Positions 1 to 5,697 of a stretch of 6,241 bases of DNA are shown here, piece by piece. Source of the stretch: Acidimicrobiales bacterium (GTDB taxonomy: Bacteria; Actinomycetota; Acidimicrobiia; Acidimicrobiales; RAAP-2). The position numbers and the translations under genes were made by a program. The DNA is taken from the NCBI GenBank assembly GCA_017882985.1, contig JADGOK010000059.1, positions 1-6,241 of the forward strand. The letters are read 5' to 3'. Positions within the stretch are counted from its first letter, which is position 1. Every line of letters starts with the position of its first letter. A model generated the notes under the pieces. That model saw nothing but the letters and a program-made list of their open reading frames with translations. It did no database searches and was not told the DNA's origin.

Positions 1-1
1 C

Positions 2-1660
2 CTCGAGCGTGTCCTCGACAATCTGCACGCGCTGGCCGGCAGCCGGGAGTTTCCGCGCACCGAGTCGGCGGTCAGCTTCTGGGAAGGTCGGGCAGCGCTC
101 GAAGCCAACGCCACCGCACTCCTAGGGTCCTTGCGTCGCGGCCGCGTCACGAGAATCATGGTGACGATGCCGACGGAGGCCGCGGGCGATCCCGCGCTGG
201 TGCGACGCCTCATGGAGGAGGGGATGGATTGTGCGCGCATCAACTGCGCGCACGACGGTCCCGAGCAGTGGGAGCTCATGGTTCGACATATTCGTCAAAC
301 CGCGATCGACCTTGGCCGAACGTGTCCCATCTTGGTGGACCTTCCGGGTCCCAAGTTAAGGACCGGGCCCATCGAGGCCGGACCGAAGGTCGTTCGATTG
401 CGACCACGGCGCGACGCGTGGGGCCGTGCGACGGTTCCGGCCAGGGCCGTACTCGTCGCACAGGGGGCGGCCGACACACCCGCCGTCGCGGCAAGAGGCG
501 GGCCAGTGAGGATCCCCGTACCAGTGACTTGGCTCGAACGGGTTGCCGCGGGCGACACCGTCGAGCTGAGGGACACTCGAGACGCGTTTCGGACGCTCCG
601 TGTGACGATGGTGGACGGGACCGGAGCGTGGGTCGAGATCTCCGACACGACCTACTTGGCCACGGGCACGGTGTTGACGACGCCACGAGCTGGCGCGACC
701 GCTGTCGGCGCACTTCCTGCGGTGGAGCAGGCAGTGGTACTGCGAAGGGGTGACGTCCTGACCATGACGGCGGACCTGTCCCCGGCGCCATCGAGCGAAT
801 CCGAAAGTCTTGACACCGAGGCGAGAGGTGGATCGGATGCTCCAAACACGAGGTGCCCGCGCATTGGATGCACGGTACCCGAGGTACTCGCGTCGCTCCG
901 AGTGGGTGAACGTGTCTTCTTCGATGACGGCAAGATTGGCGGGGTGGTCGTCGCGGAGGGGTCGACGTCGGTCGACGTTCGGATAACCATCGCTCGTCCG
1001 GGCGGCTCGAAACTCAGGGCGGAGAAGGGCATCAACGTTCCAGACAGCGACGTGCGGCTTCCCGCGGTCGGACCGGATGATGAAGGCCTGCTGCCGTTCG
1101 TCGTGGCGAACGCCGACATCGTCGGGCTCTCGTTCACGCAAGGTCACGCCGACGTCGCCCGCCTGCAGGATCGACTGAACGAACTTGGGGGTGGCGATCT
1201 CGGAATCGTGCTCAAGATCGAAACGTCGCGAGGATTCGCCGCGTTGCCCGAGATCTTGATTGGCGCCTTGGCCTCGGAGCGAGTCGGCGTGATGGTGGCA
1301 CGCGGCGACCTCGCAGTCGAATGCGGCTTCGAACGATTGGCTGAGGTGCAGGAGGAGATCTTGTGGTTGTGTGACGCGGCGCACGTGCCCACGATTTGGG
1401 CGACCCAAGTACTCGATCAGATGGCCAAGACCGGTCAACCGTCTCGAGCGGAGGTCTCCGACGCGGCGATGGCGGGCCGCGCCGAGTGCGTCATGCTCAA
1501 CAAGGGGCCGTACATTGACGAGGCGGTGGCCGCCCTGGATGACATTCTCCAGCGGATGGGTAGCCACCAATTCAAAAAGATGAATCTTCTGCGGCGTTTG
1601 TCCAGTTGGCCCTTGTCGTCGACCCCACCGCATCGAGATGACCTCGCGGACCACGCGTGA
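2..1660 (+). CDS. Pyruvate-kinase-like protein, 5'-truncated by the window edge
   Basis: The reading frame is open from base 2 and the alignable sequence runs through the first possible internal start (TTG at 131), so the true start lies before the window; 552 residues are visible. Counting from base 2, pyruvate kinase landmarks appear in order: the substrate-binding RINCAH segment (79-84), DLPGPKLRTG (113-122, matching canonical DTKGPEIRTG), a long B-domain region (about 123-345), GINVPDSD (343-350), LKIET with catalytic Lys405 and metal ligand Glu407, ARGDLA with metal ligand Asp436, and WATQ with Thr468. The usual SGET loop is replaced by MLNKGP (498-503), and the allosteric C-terminal domain is absent: only about 50 residues follow. 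The B region is longer than normal and seems to hold two similar halves. Family knowledge: a set of long bacterial proteins annotated as pyruvate kinase shares this layout. Whether it converts phosphoenolpyruvate plus ADP to pyruvate plus ATP is not shown. The stop overlaps the next gene. Confidence 0.85.
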   Translation, partial: LERVLDNLHALAGSREFPRTESAVSFWEGRAALEANATALLGSLRRGRVTRIMVTMPTEAAGDPALVRRLMEEGMDCARINCAHDGPEQWELMVRHIRQTAIDLGRTCPILVDLPGPKLRTGPIEAGPKVVRLRPRRDAWGRATVPARAVLVAQGAADTPAVAARGGPVRIPVPVTWLERVAAGDTVELRDTRDAFRTLRVTMVDGTGAWVEISDTTYLATGTVLTTPRAGATAVGALPAVEQAVVLRRGDVLTMTADLSPAPSSESESLDTEARGGSDAPNTRCPRIGCTVPEVLASLRVGERVFFDDGKIGGVVVAEGSTSVDVRITIARPGGSKLRAEKGINVPDSDVRLPAVGPDDEGLLPFVVANADIVGLSFTQGHADVARLQDRLNELGGGDLGIVLKIETSRGFAALPEILIGALASERVGVMVARGDLAVECGFERLAEVQEEILWLCDAAHVPTIWATQVLDQMAKTGQPSRAEVSDAAMAGRAECVMLNKGPYIDEAVAALDDILQRMGSHQFKKMNLLRRLSSWPLSSTPPHRDDLADHA

Positions 1661-2712
1661 GAAGAATCTTCGCCGCGCTCGCTCTTGCGGCAATTGGTCT
1701 CGCCGCATTCCCCAACGCCGTGACACCGAACGCGGGCGCCTCGGACACGACGTCGACGGCTCATCACGCAACGTTGTCGAGCAGTTCCACCGGGGCGAAC
1801 TCGTCAACTCGTTGGATTGCGGTCGGCGTCGGGACGCTCTGGGTTTCTCGTGGAGGCACCCGCGCGGTCGACCGACTTATCGTCTCGCCTCCGGCGTCGA
1901 TTCGCTCTTGGATCGCGACGATGACCCTGGCACAGAAGCAGTGGCTCGTCGGCCGGATTGAAACGCAGGCACTGTACGGGACCGCGGTCACTATTGTCTC
2001 GGTGTCCGGCGGATGGTCACGCGTCGTCGTTCCGAGCCAACCAACCCCCCGAGATCACCGTGGCTATCCCGGTTGGATTCCCACGTGGCAACTCACTTCG
2101 AGATCCCCTGCGTCGACGTCATCGTTCGCGGTCGTCACGTCACCGACGACGTGGGTTCGCAGCGCCTCGGGCACCAGCGGTGTCGTTCCGTTGATGGAAG
2201 TCTCCTACGACACGCGACTGCCGGTCGTGGCTTCGAACTCGTCGTCGGTCGAAGTGGCACTCCTCGACGGGCGTGATGGCTACGTACTTAGGAGAAATGT
2301 CGTCCTGCACGCGACCCACGCGACGTGGTCGCCTACCGGACGACAAGTGATCGCCGAGGCGAGGAAGTTCGTCGGATTGCAGTACGTCTGGGGTGGGACG
2401 TCGGGCTTTGGCTACGACTGTTCCGGTTTCGCCTACTCGGTGTTGCACGTTCTCGGTATGACGATCCCAAGGGACGCCGCGCCGCAAGCGGCGAAAGGGG
2501 TTCCAGTTCTTCGCCAGAACCTGAGGCCCGGAGATCTGGTGTTCTTTCGAGACGGCTCGGGTGTCGTCGTCCACGTGGCGATCTTCTACGGGTCGATCAA
2601 GGGGATTCCTTCAGTGATCCACGCTCCGAACACCGGAATGCCCGTCTCGATCACGCCACTCTCGTCCTGGGCGAGTTCCTCGTACGCCGGAGCGCGTCGC
2701 TACGTCTCGTGA
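1657..2712 (+). CDS. Secreted NlpC/P60 peptidoglycan endopeptidase with SH3-like domains
   Basis: The protein has 351 residues. The GTG start overlaps the previous stop (GTGA), implying translational coupling with the kinase-like gene. Residues 1-28 form a signal peptide: basic MRR, then a hydrophobic alanine-rich stretch, ending near NAGA. A Ser/Thr-rich linker follows (29-51). Residues about 106-148 (YGTAV, GGW, GWIP) and 165-218 (DGRDGYVLRRNV) look like two bacterial SH3 domains, which bind cell wall. The C-terminal NlpC/P60 domain (about 228-350) contains YVWGG, the nucleophile in DCSG (Cys255), RPGDLVFF, the catalytic His306 in HVAIFYG, and His322 in IHAPNTG as the third polar residue, so the Cys-His-His triad is complete. 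Such enzymes usually cleave the D-Glu to diamino-acid bond of stem peptides outside the membrane. The two-SH3 plus NlpC/P60 order resembles YkfC-type enzymes, but substrate specificity is inferred. Confidence 0.9.
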   Translation: MRRIFAALALAAIGLAAFPNAVTPNAGASDTTSTAHHATLSSSSTGANSSTRWIAVGVGTLWVSRGGTRAVDRLIVSPPASIRSWIATMTLAQKQWLVGRIETQALYGTAVTIVSVSGGWSRVVVPSQPTPRDHRGYPGWIPTWQLTSRSPASTSSFAVVTSPTTWVRSASGTSGVVPLMEVSYDTRLPVVASNSSSVEVALLDGRDGYVLRRNVVLHATHATWSPTGRQVIAEARKFVGLQYVWGGTSGFGYDCSGFAYSVLHVLGMTIPRDAAPQAAKGVPVLRQNLRPGDLVFFRDGSGVVVHVAIFYGSIKGIPSVIHAPNTGMPVSITPLSSWASSSYAGARRYVS

Positions 2713-2791
2713 CGGCCACGACAGGGCTCGTGCTGCGGGAGTTACAAGAACCAGCCGAACCGATTGCGAGCGACAGCGCACGGAGGTCGCT

Positions 2792-2824
2792 GTGCACACT
2801 CCGATCATTGAGTGGGCGCAATGA
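2792..2824 (+). CDS. Possible 10-codon leader peptide
   Basis: A strong Shine-Dalgarno sequence GGAGG (2782-2786) lies 5 nt before a GTG codon that opens a 10-residue frame (MHTPIIEWAQ) ending in TGA. That stop overlaps the ATG of the following 92-codon ORF as ATGA at 2821-2824. The arrangement fits a leader peptide delivering ribosomes to the next frame. It could equally be chance in a stretch that otherwise looks non-coding. Confidence 0.2.
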   Translation: MHTPIIEWAQ

Positions 2825-3099
2825 CGCGACGCCCGCGTGGGATTCACTACGGAACGGTCCGGAACGACGCGGTGATTCTTCGATGTCCCCGTTTGATCGA
2901 GGGGTTGAACTGCTCACCGCTGTTCGACGCGACTGACGCGATCAATCGTCGTGGTTCGCGGGTGTTCCGTCCCACGCCGGTGAAGAGTGGTGTCATCAGT
3001 TGGGGATTGAAAGCGGCCCTTCGAGATCACGCCCTCAAGACGGGTTGTCTGATGATCGTGCGTAACTTGCTCGGCTACCTCACCTCCCATGACGTATGA
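2821..3099 (+). CDS. Doubtful small hypothetical ORF (92 aa)
   Basis: ATG at 2821 opens 92 codons with no recognised domain, signal peptide or clear membrane segment; the protein is basic, and its C-terminal third is moderately hydrophobic (CLMIVRNLLGYL). In its favour are mainly G or C third codon positions and its ATGA overlap with a short frame that has a good ribosome binding site. Against it are the unfamiliar residue pattern, the absence of its own Shine-Dalgarno site and a low-conservation look. An in-frame GTG at 2812 would add three residues but has no binding site at a suitable distance. It may be a spurious ORF or a decayed gene remnant. Confidence 0.22.
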   Translation: MTRRPRGIHYGTVRNDAVILRCPRLIEGLNCSPLFDATDAINRRGSRVFRPTPVKSGVISWGLKAALRDHALKTGCLMIVRNLLGYLTSHDV

Positions 3100-3280
3100 G
3101 AACTGGGACGAGGGAGTGGAAGTCAGTCGTCGTTCACTGGATTCGGTGAAGTCTCTTCGTGCCATAGGTAGTCCGCCGATCCTTTGCAGCCTGAGGGAAT
3201 CCATCCATCGTGAGAGGTTTGGGGCCCGATCGGAGCCAGACGCCGGACTTCCCGATCCTCAGTGAATGCTCGAGGGGGCG

Positions 3281-3310
3281 TGGACACGATCCACTGCGTG
3301 CCGCTATCGT
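3281..3310 (+). promoter_or_regulatory. Promoter of the PsiE-like gene, probably leaderless
   Basis: A -35 box TGGACA (3281-3286, five of six consensus bases) is followed after 18 bp by a -10 box TATCGT (3305-3310). Only 8 nt separate the -10 box from the ATG at 3319, so transcription should start at or within a base or two of the start codon. Leaderless mRNAs of this geometry are common in actinobacteria. Confidence 0.5.
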
Positions 3311-3318
3311 TCCCCCAC

Positions 3319-3801
3319 ATGGTGGACTCGCGAAGTGACTGGCGAACGACGGACCGTGGCGCAGATTTGGTGATTCGACGACTGATCATCGCCATCGAGT
3401 ACGCGATTGTGGTCAGTCTGCTCATTGTGGCGAGCGTTGTCCTGGTACGCGCCCTCGTGACCTTCTTCAGTCATTGGGGAACGTTCCCTCAAACCGTGGT
3501 GGCCGCCATCGACAGCATCTTGGTCGTCATCATTCTTCTCGATCTAGCGCACACCGTATTCGGAAATCTTCGGTCCTTCATTTTCCCGGTGCGACCATTT
3601 CTTGTCATCGGAATCCTGGCGGGCGTTCGGGACATATTGAGCGAATCTGCGCATCTGACTTTGAGTACTTCGCTCACCCAGACTGATTTTAAGGACACGC
3701 TCCTCTCGTTGGGTGTCGGAGTCGGCGTAGTGCTGGTTCTCATCCTGGGGCTATTCATTCTGCGTTTCAGCGGTTCCAATCCGGAAGGCGAGAGTTACTG
3801 A
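3319..3801 (+). CDS. PsiE-family membrane protein
   Basis: The preferred start is ATG at 3319 (160 residues). An in-frame GTG at 3262 would give 179 residues, but the extra part lies over the promoter, is not hydrophobic and has no ribosome binding site. After a charged N-terminus (SRSDWRTTDRGAD) come four hydrophobic segments at about residues 22-48, 60-80, 92-107 and 128-150, joined by short loops; the third contains the family-like stretch PFLVIGILAGVRDIL, and the tail after RFSGSNPEG is polar. Length, four-helix layout and the position of the VRDIL segment match the phosphate-starvation-inducible PsiE family of inner-membrane proteins, whose biochemical role is unknown. The name comes from E. 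coli; phosphate control here is not shown, and I see no direct-repeat Pho box upstream. The gene stands alone, and the next genes to the right are on the opposite strand. Confidence 0.7.
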   Translation: MVDSRSDWRTTDRGADLVIRRLIIAIEYAIVVSLLIVASVVLVRALVTFFSHWGTFPQTVVAAIDSILVVIILLDLAHTVFGNLRSFIFPVRPFLVIGILAGVRDILSESAHLTLSTSLTQTDFKDTLLSLGVGVGVVLVLILGLFILRFSGSNPEGESY

Positions 3802-4071
3802 CTTTCGGTTGGGTTGCGTGCGAAACCACCCCGGAAACCGCACGATCCCGGTCGCAACTTAGGGAAGTCCGCTCACCATGAGTGCGACCTTTCCTCCGGG
3901 TGAGCTCACGCTGGGTACGGCCGTCGCTGACATAGCCGGAGTCAACCTCCGTCGGGGTAATTGTGTGGGCCTGCCCGCACTCTGGTTGACATCCCTTTTG
4001 TGCGGAGACCCAGTTCTCATAAGCGTGGATCGGAATATGGGGTTCAGGTCATTTCGCACCCCCAACGGTCG
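3802..4071. other. Convergent spacer between PsiE-like gene and tRNA genes
   Basis: This 270-bp stretch lies between two converging transcripts and shows no convincing gene; ORFs crossing it run into the tRNA genes and resemble no family. It contains a bulged stem (GTTGC plus GTGCG near 3812-3822 pairing with CGCAC and GCAAC near 3839-3858), an inverted repeat GCTCACC (3871-3877) with GGTGAGC (3899-3905), a palindrome GTGAGCTCAC (3900-3909), a small hairpin CGGAG-TCAAC-CTCCG (3937-3951), and CCGCAC-N19-GTGCGG near 3975-4005. None is followed by a clear T run, so terminators are probable by position but not identified. Confidence 0.4.
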
Positions 4072-4083
4072 CACCCCCAACGG
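4054..4083. repeat. Exact 15-bp tandem repeat including the 3' end of tRNA-Glu
   Basis: The unit TCGCACCCCCAACGG occurs at 4054-4068 and again, directly adjoining and without mismatch, at 4069-4083. The second copy covers the tRNA-Glu 3' acceptor strand, the discriminator base, the end of the T stem and three flanking bases. The first copy therefore gives a spare acceptor strand just downstream of the mature tRNA. Confidence 0.95.
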
Positions 4084-4144
4084 GATTCGAACCCGTGCCG
4101 CCACCTTGAAAGGGTGGTGTCCTAGGCCGCTAGACGATGGGGGC
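4072..4144 (-). tRNA. tRNA-Glu (anticodon TTC)
   Basis: On the minus strand a 73-nt cloverleaf can be drawn. The acceptor stem pairs GCCCCCA with TGGGGGT, with a G-U pair at its end as in other actinobacterial tRNA-Glu genes, and the discriminator is G. The D arm is GTCTAGCGGCCTAGGAC, the anticodon arm is CCACC-CTTTCAA-GGTGG giving anticodon TTC, and the T arm is ACGGG-TTCGAAT-CCCGT. The CCA end is not encoded (CGA follows). It lies 32 nt downstream of tRNA-Pro and is probably made from the same transcript. Confidence 0.96.
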
Positions 4145-4176
4145 CTGCACTACGTCCACAACTCACGCCGTGGTAG

Positions 4177-4251
4177 TCGGGCTGCCCGGATTTGAACCGG
4201 GGACCTCTGCGTCCCGAACGCAGCGCGCTAACCAAGCTGCGCTACAGCCCG
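4177..4251 (-). tRNA. tRNA-Pro (anticodon CGG)
   Basis: A 75-nt cloverleaf on the minus strand has acceptor CGGGCTG pairing with CAGCCCG and discriminator A. The D arm has the stem GCGC/GCGC, the anticodon arm is CTGCG-TTCGGGA-CGCAG giving CGG, with the G at position 37 typical of proline tRNAs, and the T arm is CCCGG-TTCAAAT-CCGGG. The C1-G72 pair is also typical of bacterial tRNA-Pro. CCA is not encoded. It reads CCG codons, which should be frequent in a high-GC genome. Confidence 0.96.
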
Positions 4252-4273
4252 CAGCGAGTTGCCTCGCAGCCCG

Positions 4274-4302
4274 ATAATCCTAGTCGCCAATTGGATCGTC
4301 AC
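4274..4302 (-). promoter_or_regulatory. Probable promoter of the tRNA-Pro/tRNA-Glu unit
   Basis: On the minus strand GTGACG (4302-4297, four of six -35 bases) and GATTAT (4279-4274, four of six -10 bases) are separated by exactly 17 bp. The expected start near 4267 leaves a leader of about 15 nt before tRNA-Pro. The element fits in the 59-bp gap after the CBS-protein stop. The tRNAs could also receive read-through from that gene. Confidence 0.4.
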
Positions 4303-4310
4303 CTTATCGG

Positions 4311-5144
4311 CTAGCCCTCGACGAGATCGTCCTCGGCCTGGGGCGGATGGAACTCGATCACGATCTCACTAATTCGTCGCCGCTCGACGGACTGGACCCG
4401 AAAGGTCCAGTCACCGTGGGTGTAGGTGGTCCCGGCCGCCGGAATTTCTCCCGCGAGGTCGAGGACGAATCCCGCGATCGTGACGTACCCACCCTCGGGA
4501 ATCACGACTCCCAATTCCTTTTCCACTTCATCGACATGCGTCTGGCCGTCGACGAGCCAGCGATCGTTTCGGATTCGCACGATGGTCGGCTCTTCGTCTT
4601 CGTCGAACTCATCGCTGAGGTCGCCCACGAGTTGTTCGAGGATGTCGCGCACGGACACGACGCCCGCGACCCCGCCGTGCTCGTCGAGGACCAGTGCGAA
4701 GGTGCGACGTTGCTCGCGCATCTCCTCGAGGCTCTCGAGGAGGTCGGACGTCTCGGGCAACATCAGGGGGCGGCGAATCTTCCGGGCGATCTCGTTCGCT
4801 GTCGGTAGTGAGACGCCGATCGCTCGCTTGACGGTGGTGCTGCGAAAAAGGTCGTTGACGAAGAGGACACCGTCCACTTCGTCAAGGTCACCATTGACGA
4901 CTGGAAAACACGAGTGGCCGGTGTCGCGCACCGCTTCGGCGATCGCTTCGGGAGTTACCGGGATCGTCAGGTACACGACGTCGACGCGGGGCGTCATCAC
5001 GTCGCGAAGTTCGAGTTTGCTGAGTTGGTCGACGCGGGCGTGGATGGCGGCAGCCCCGGGTGAATGTGGTCGCGGTTCGACACGGCCGGACACGCGCGCG
5101 CGGAACCGCGAGAGGCCGGAAGGGGGAGGTTGAGCGTCGCTCAT
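4311..5144 (-). CDS. CorC/HlyC-like CBS-domain protein
   Basis: This protein has 277 residues. A basic, proline-containing N-terminus (1-40) is followed by a pair of CBS domains: the first at about 45-105, starting with DVMTPRVDVV and containing HSCFPVV and DGVLFVNDL; the second at about 125-180, with RTFALVLDEHGGVAGVVSVRDILEQ. An acidic stretch (DEFDEDEE, 178-185) leads to a CorC_HlyC transporter-associated domain (about 188-268: WLVDGQTHVDEVEKELG, then GYVTIAGFVLDLAGEIP). No DUF21 transmembrane domain is present, so it has the soluble CorC layout and near CorC length rather than that of the membrane-bound CNNM/HlyC proteins. CBS pairs commonly bind adenine nucleotides and the family is tied to Mg2+/Co2+ handling; direct function here is inferred. 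The ATG start overlaps the upstream receiver stop (ATGA), indicating translational coupling. No separate ribosome binding site is obvious. Confidence 0.9.
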   Translation of the reverse strand: MSDAQPPPSGLSRFRARVSGRVEPRPHSPGAAAIHARVDQLSKLELRDVMTPRVDVVYLTIPVTPEAIAEAVRDTGHSCFPVVNGDLDEVDGVLFVNDLFRSTTVKRAIGVSLPTANEIARKIRRPLMLPETSDLLESLEEMREQRRTFALVLDEHGGVAGVVSVRDILEQLVGDLSDEFDEDEEPTIVRIRNDRWLVDGQTHVDEVEKELGVVIPEGGYVTIAGFVLDLAGEIPAAGTTYTHGDWTFRVQSVERRRISEIVIEFHPPQAEDDLVEG

Positions 5145-5572
5145 TGCGAGGTGGAAGGACCCACTCGAACCGTGGCGGGCCGCAGCGAGTCGTCCTCGTA
5201 GTCCTCGCCGCGCAGCAAGGCGCGCACCGCGGCGCGCACGCGTTGCGGGTCAAGAGGCTTGACGACGAAACCCTCGGCGCCGCTTCGTCGAGCGAGAAAG
5301 ACATCGGGTCGACGGTCGAGCAGCATCAGTACCGAGACCGGTTCGGCGGCGCCGTAGGACTCCTCATGGCGAAGTTCGAGGCAGACCGCCATCCCCCCCA
5401 TTGAGCCAATCTGGAGGTCGACGATGACCAAGTCTACGCCACCCTCTTTGACGCGTGACACCACGTCGGGTCCGGTCGCCACCTCTTCGATGAGCAGATC
5501 GGGCCCTTCGAGCATGGTGCGCAATTCGCGTCGCAGCGATTCGAGGTCGCTCGCGAGGAGAACTGTAGCCAC
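5141..5572 (-). CDS. Stand-alone degenerate response-regulator receiver domain
   Basis: The chosen GTG at 5572 gives 143 residues starting MATVLLASDLE, exactly where a receiver domain should begin; a longer in-frame GTG at 5626 would add 18 residues lying across the promoter. The fold order is present: strand 1 ATVLLASD, strand 3 DLVIVDL with phospho-acceptor Asp52, strand 4 VSVLML, and FVVKPLD with Lys105. Two conserved positions differ: the acidic pair after strand 1 is Ser8-Asp9 instead of two acids, and the Thr/Ser switch after strand 4 is Met83. About 25 residues after the domain form a polar tail without a DNA-binding domain. It is therefore a single-domain, possibly unphosphorylated receiver, acting through protein contacts if at all. 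No histidine kinase is visible. Its stop overlaps the start of the CBS-domain gene, so the two are probably made together. Confidence 0.8.
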   Translation of the reverse strand: MATVLLASDLESLRRELRTMLEGPDLLIEEVATGPDVVSRVKEGGVDLVIVDLQIGSMGGMAVCLELRHEESYGAAEPVSVLMLLDRRPDVFLARRSGAEGFVVKPLDPQRVRAAVRALLRGEDYEDDSLRPATVRVGPSTSQ

Positions 5573-5579
5573 GATGTTT

Positions 5580-5585
5580 AGCGTA
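5580..5585 (-). promoter_or_regulatory. -10 box for the receiver gene, probable leaderless start
   Basis: On the minus strand TACGCT (fits TANNNT) lies 7 nt before the GTG at 5572, the right spacing for transcription to begin at the start codon. No good -35 box is seen; TTCTGG at 5609-5604, 18 bp upstream, is the best but poor. The position supports the shorter 143-residue start. Confidence 0.35.
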
Positions 5586-5639
5586 GCGGAGAGATCAATT
5601 CGACCAGAAACGACCGAGCGAGGCACTCCATAGTTCGTC

Positions 5640-5668
5640 TTGCCACGGGTCCGTCGGATGGTTATCCT
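5640..5668 (+). promoter_or_regulatory. Promoter of the whiB-like gene
   Basis: A -35 box TTGCCA (5640-5645, five of six) and a -10 box TATCCT (5663-5668, four of six) are separated by 17 bp, a near-ideal housekeeping sigma-factor promoter. The predicted start is near 5675, giving a leader of about 23 nt that carries the purine-rich ribosome binding site GGGGGAGGG (5687-5695) just before the ATG at 5698. Confidence 0.55.
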
Positions 5669-5697
5669 GCGGTCTATGTCAAACCCGGGGGAGGGCG

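Larger units (their letters stand above)
2713..3318 (+). other. Intergenic stretch without a recognisable gene
   Basis: About 600 bases lie between the hydrolase stop and the preferred PsiE-like start. I recognise no protein family in any frame and no tRNA, SRP, tmRNA or RNase P signature. It holds a doubtful 92-codon ORF with a possible short leader (listed separately), a small inverted repeat TTCAC-N8-GTGAA at 3133-3150, an inverted repeat GATCGG-N18-CCGATC at 3228-3257, and the PsiE-like promoter at its right edge. No hairpin followed by a T run is evident after the hydrolase gene. Confidence 0.5.

Noticed and set aside
356..1807. Long minus-strand ORF (483 codons) opposite the kinase-like gene
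   Set aside because: It is the antisense shadow of a high-GC coding region; the plus strand has clear family motifs and the antisense translation is arginine-rich with no domain.
3133..3150. TTCAC-N8-GTGAA inverted repeat, considered as a Pho box for the PsiE-like gene
   Set aside because: Actinobacterial Pho boxes are direct repeats; this is a short inverted repeat about 130 bp upstream of the promoter and could be chance.
3986..3991. Perfect TTGACA hexamer in the convergent spacer
   Set aside because: No -10-like sequence lies 16-19 bp downstream and no plus-strand gene follows.
3859..4104. Minus-strand ORF of 81 codons starting inside tRNA-Glu
   Set aside because: Its beginning is tRNA sequence and the 15-bp repeat (giving a repeated peptide), and the rest matches nothing recognised.
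3878..4195. Plus-strand ORF of 105 codons crossing the tRNA-Glu gene and the start of tRNA-Pro
   Set aside because: More than a third of it is antisense to confirmed tRNA genes, it resembles no family and it has no suitable ribosome binding site.
4271..4310. CCGATAA / TTATCGG inverted repeat after the CBS-protein gene, considered as a terminator
   Set aside because: The loop would be 26 nt with no T run, and the segment is better explained as the tRNA promoter region.
4347..5133. Plus-strand ORFs opposite the CBS-domain gene
   Set aside because: They are shadows of a confidently identified minus-strand gene and their translations are low-complexity Ser/Arg-rich sequence.
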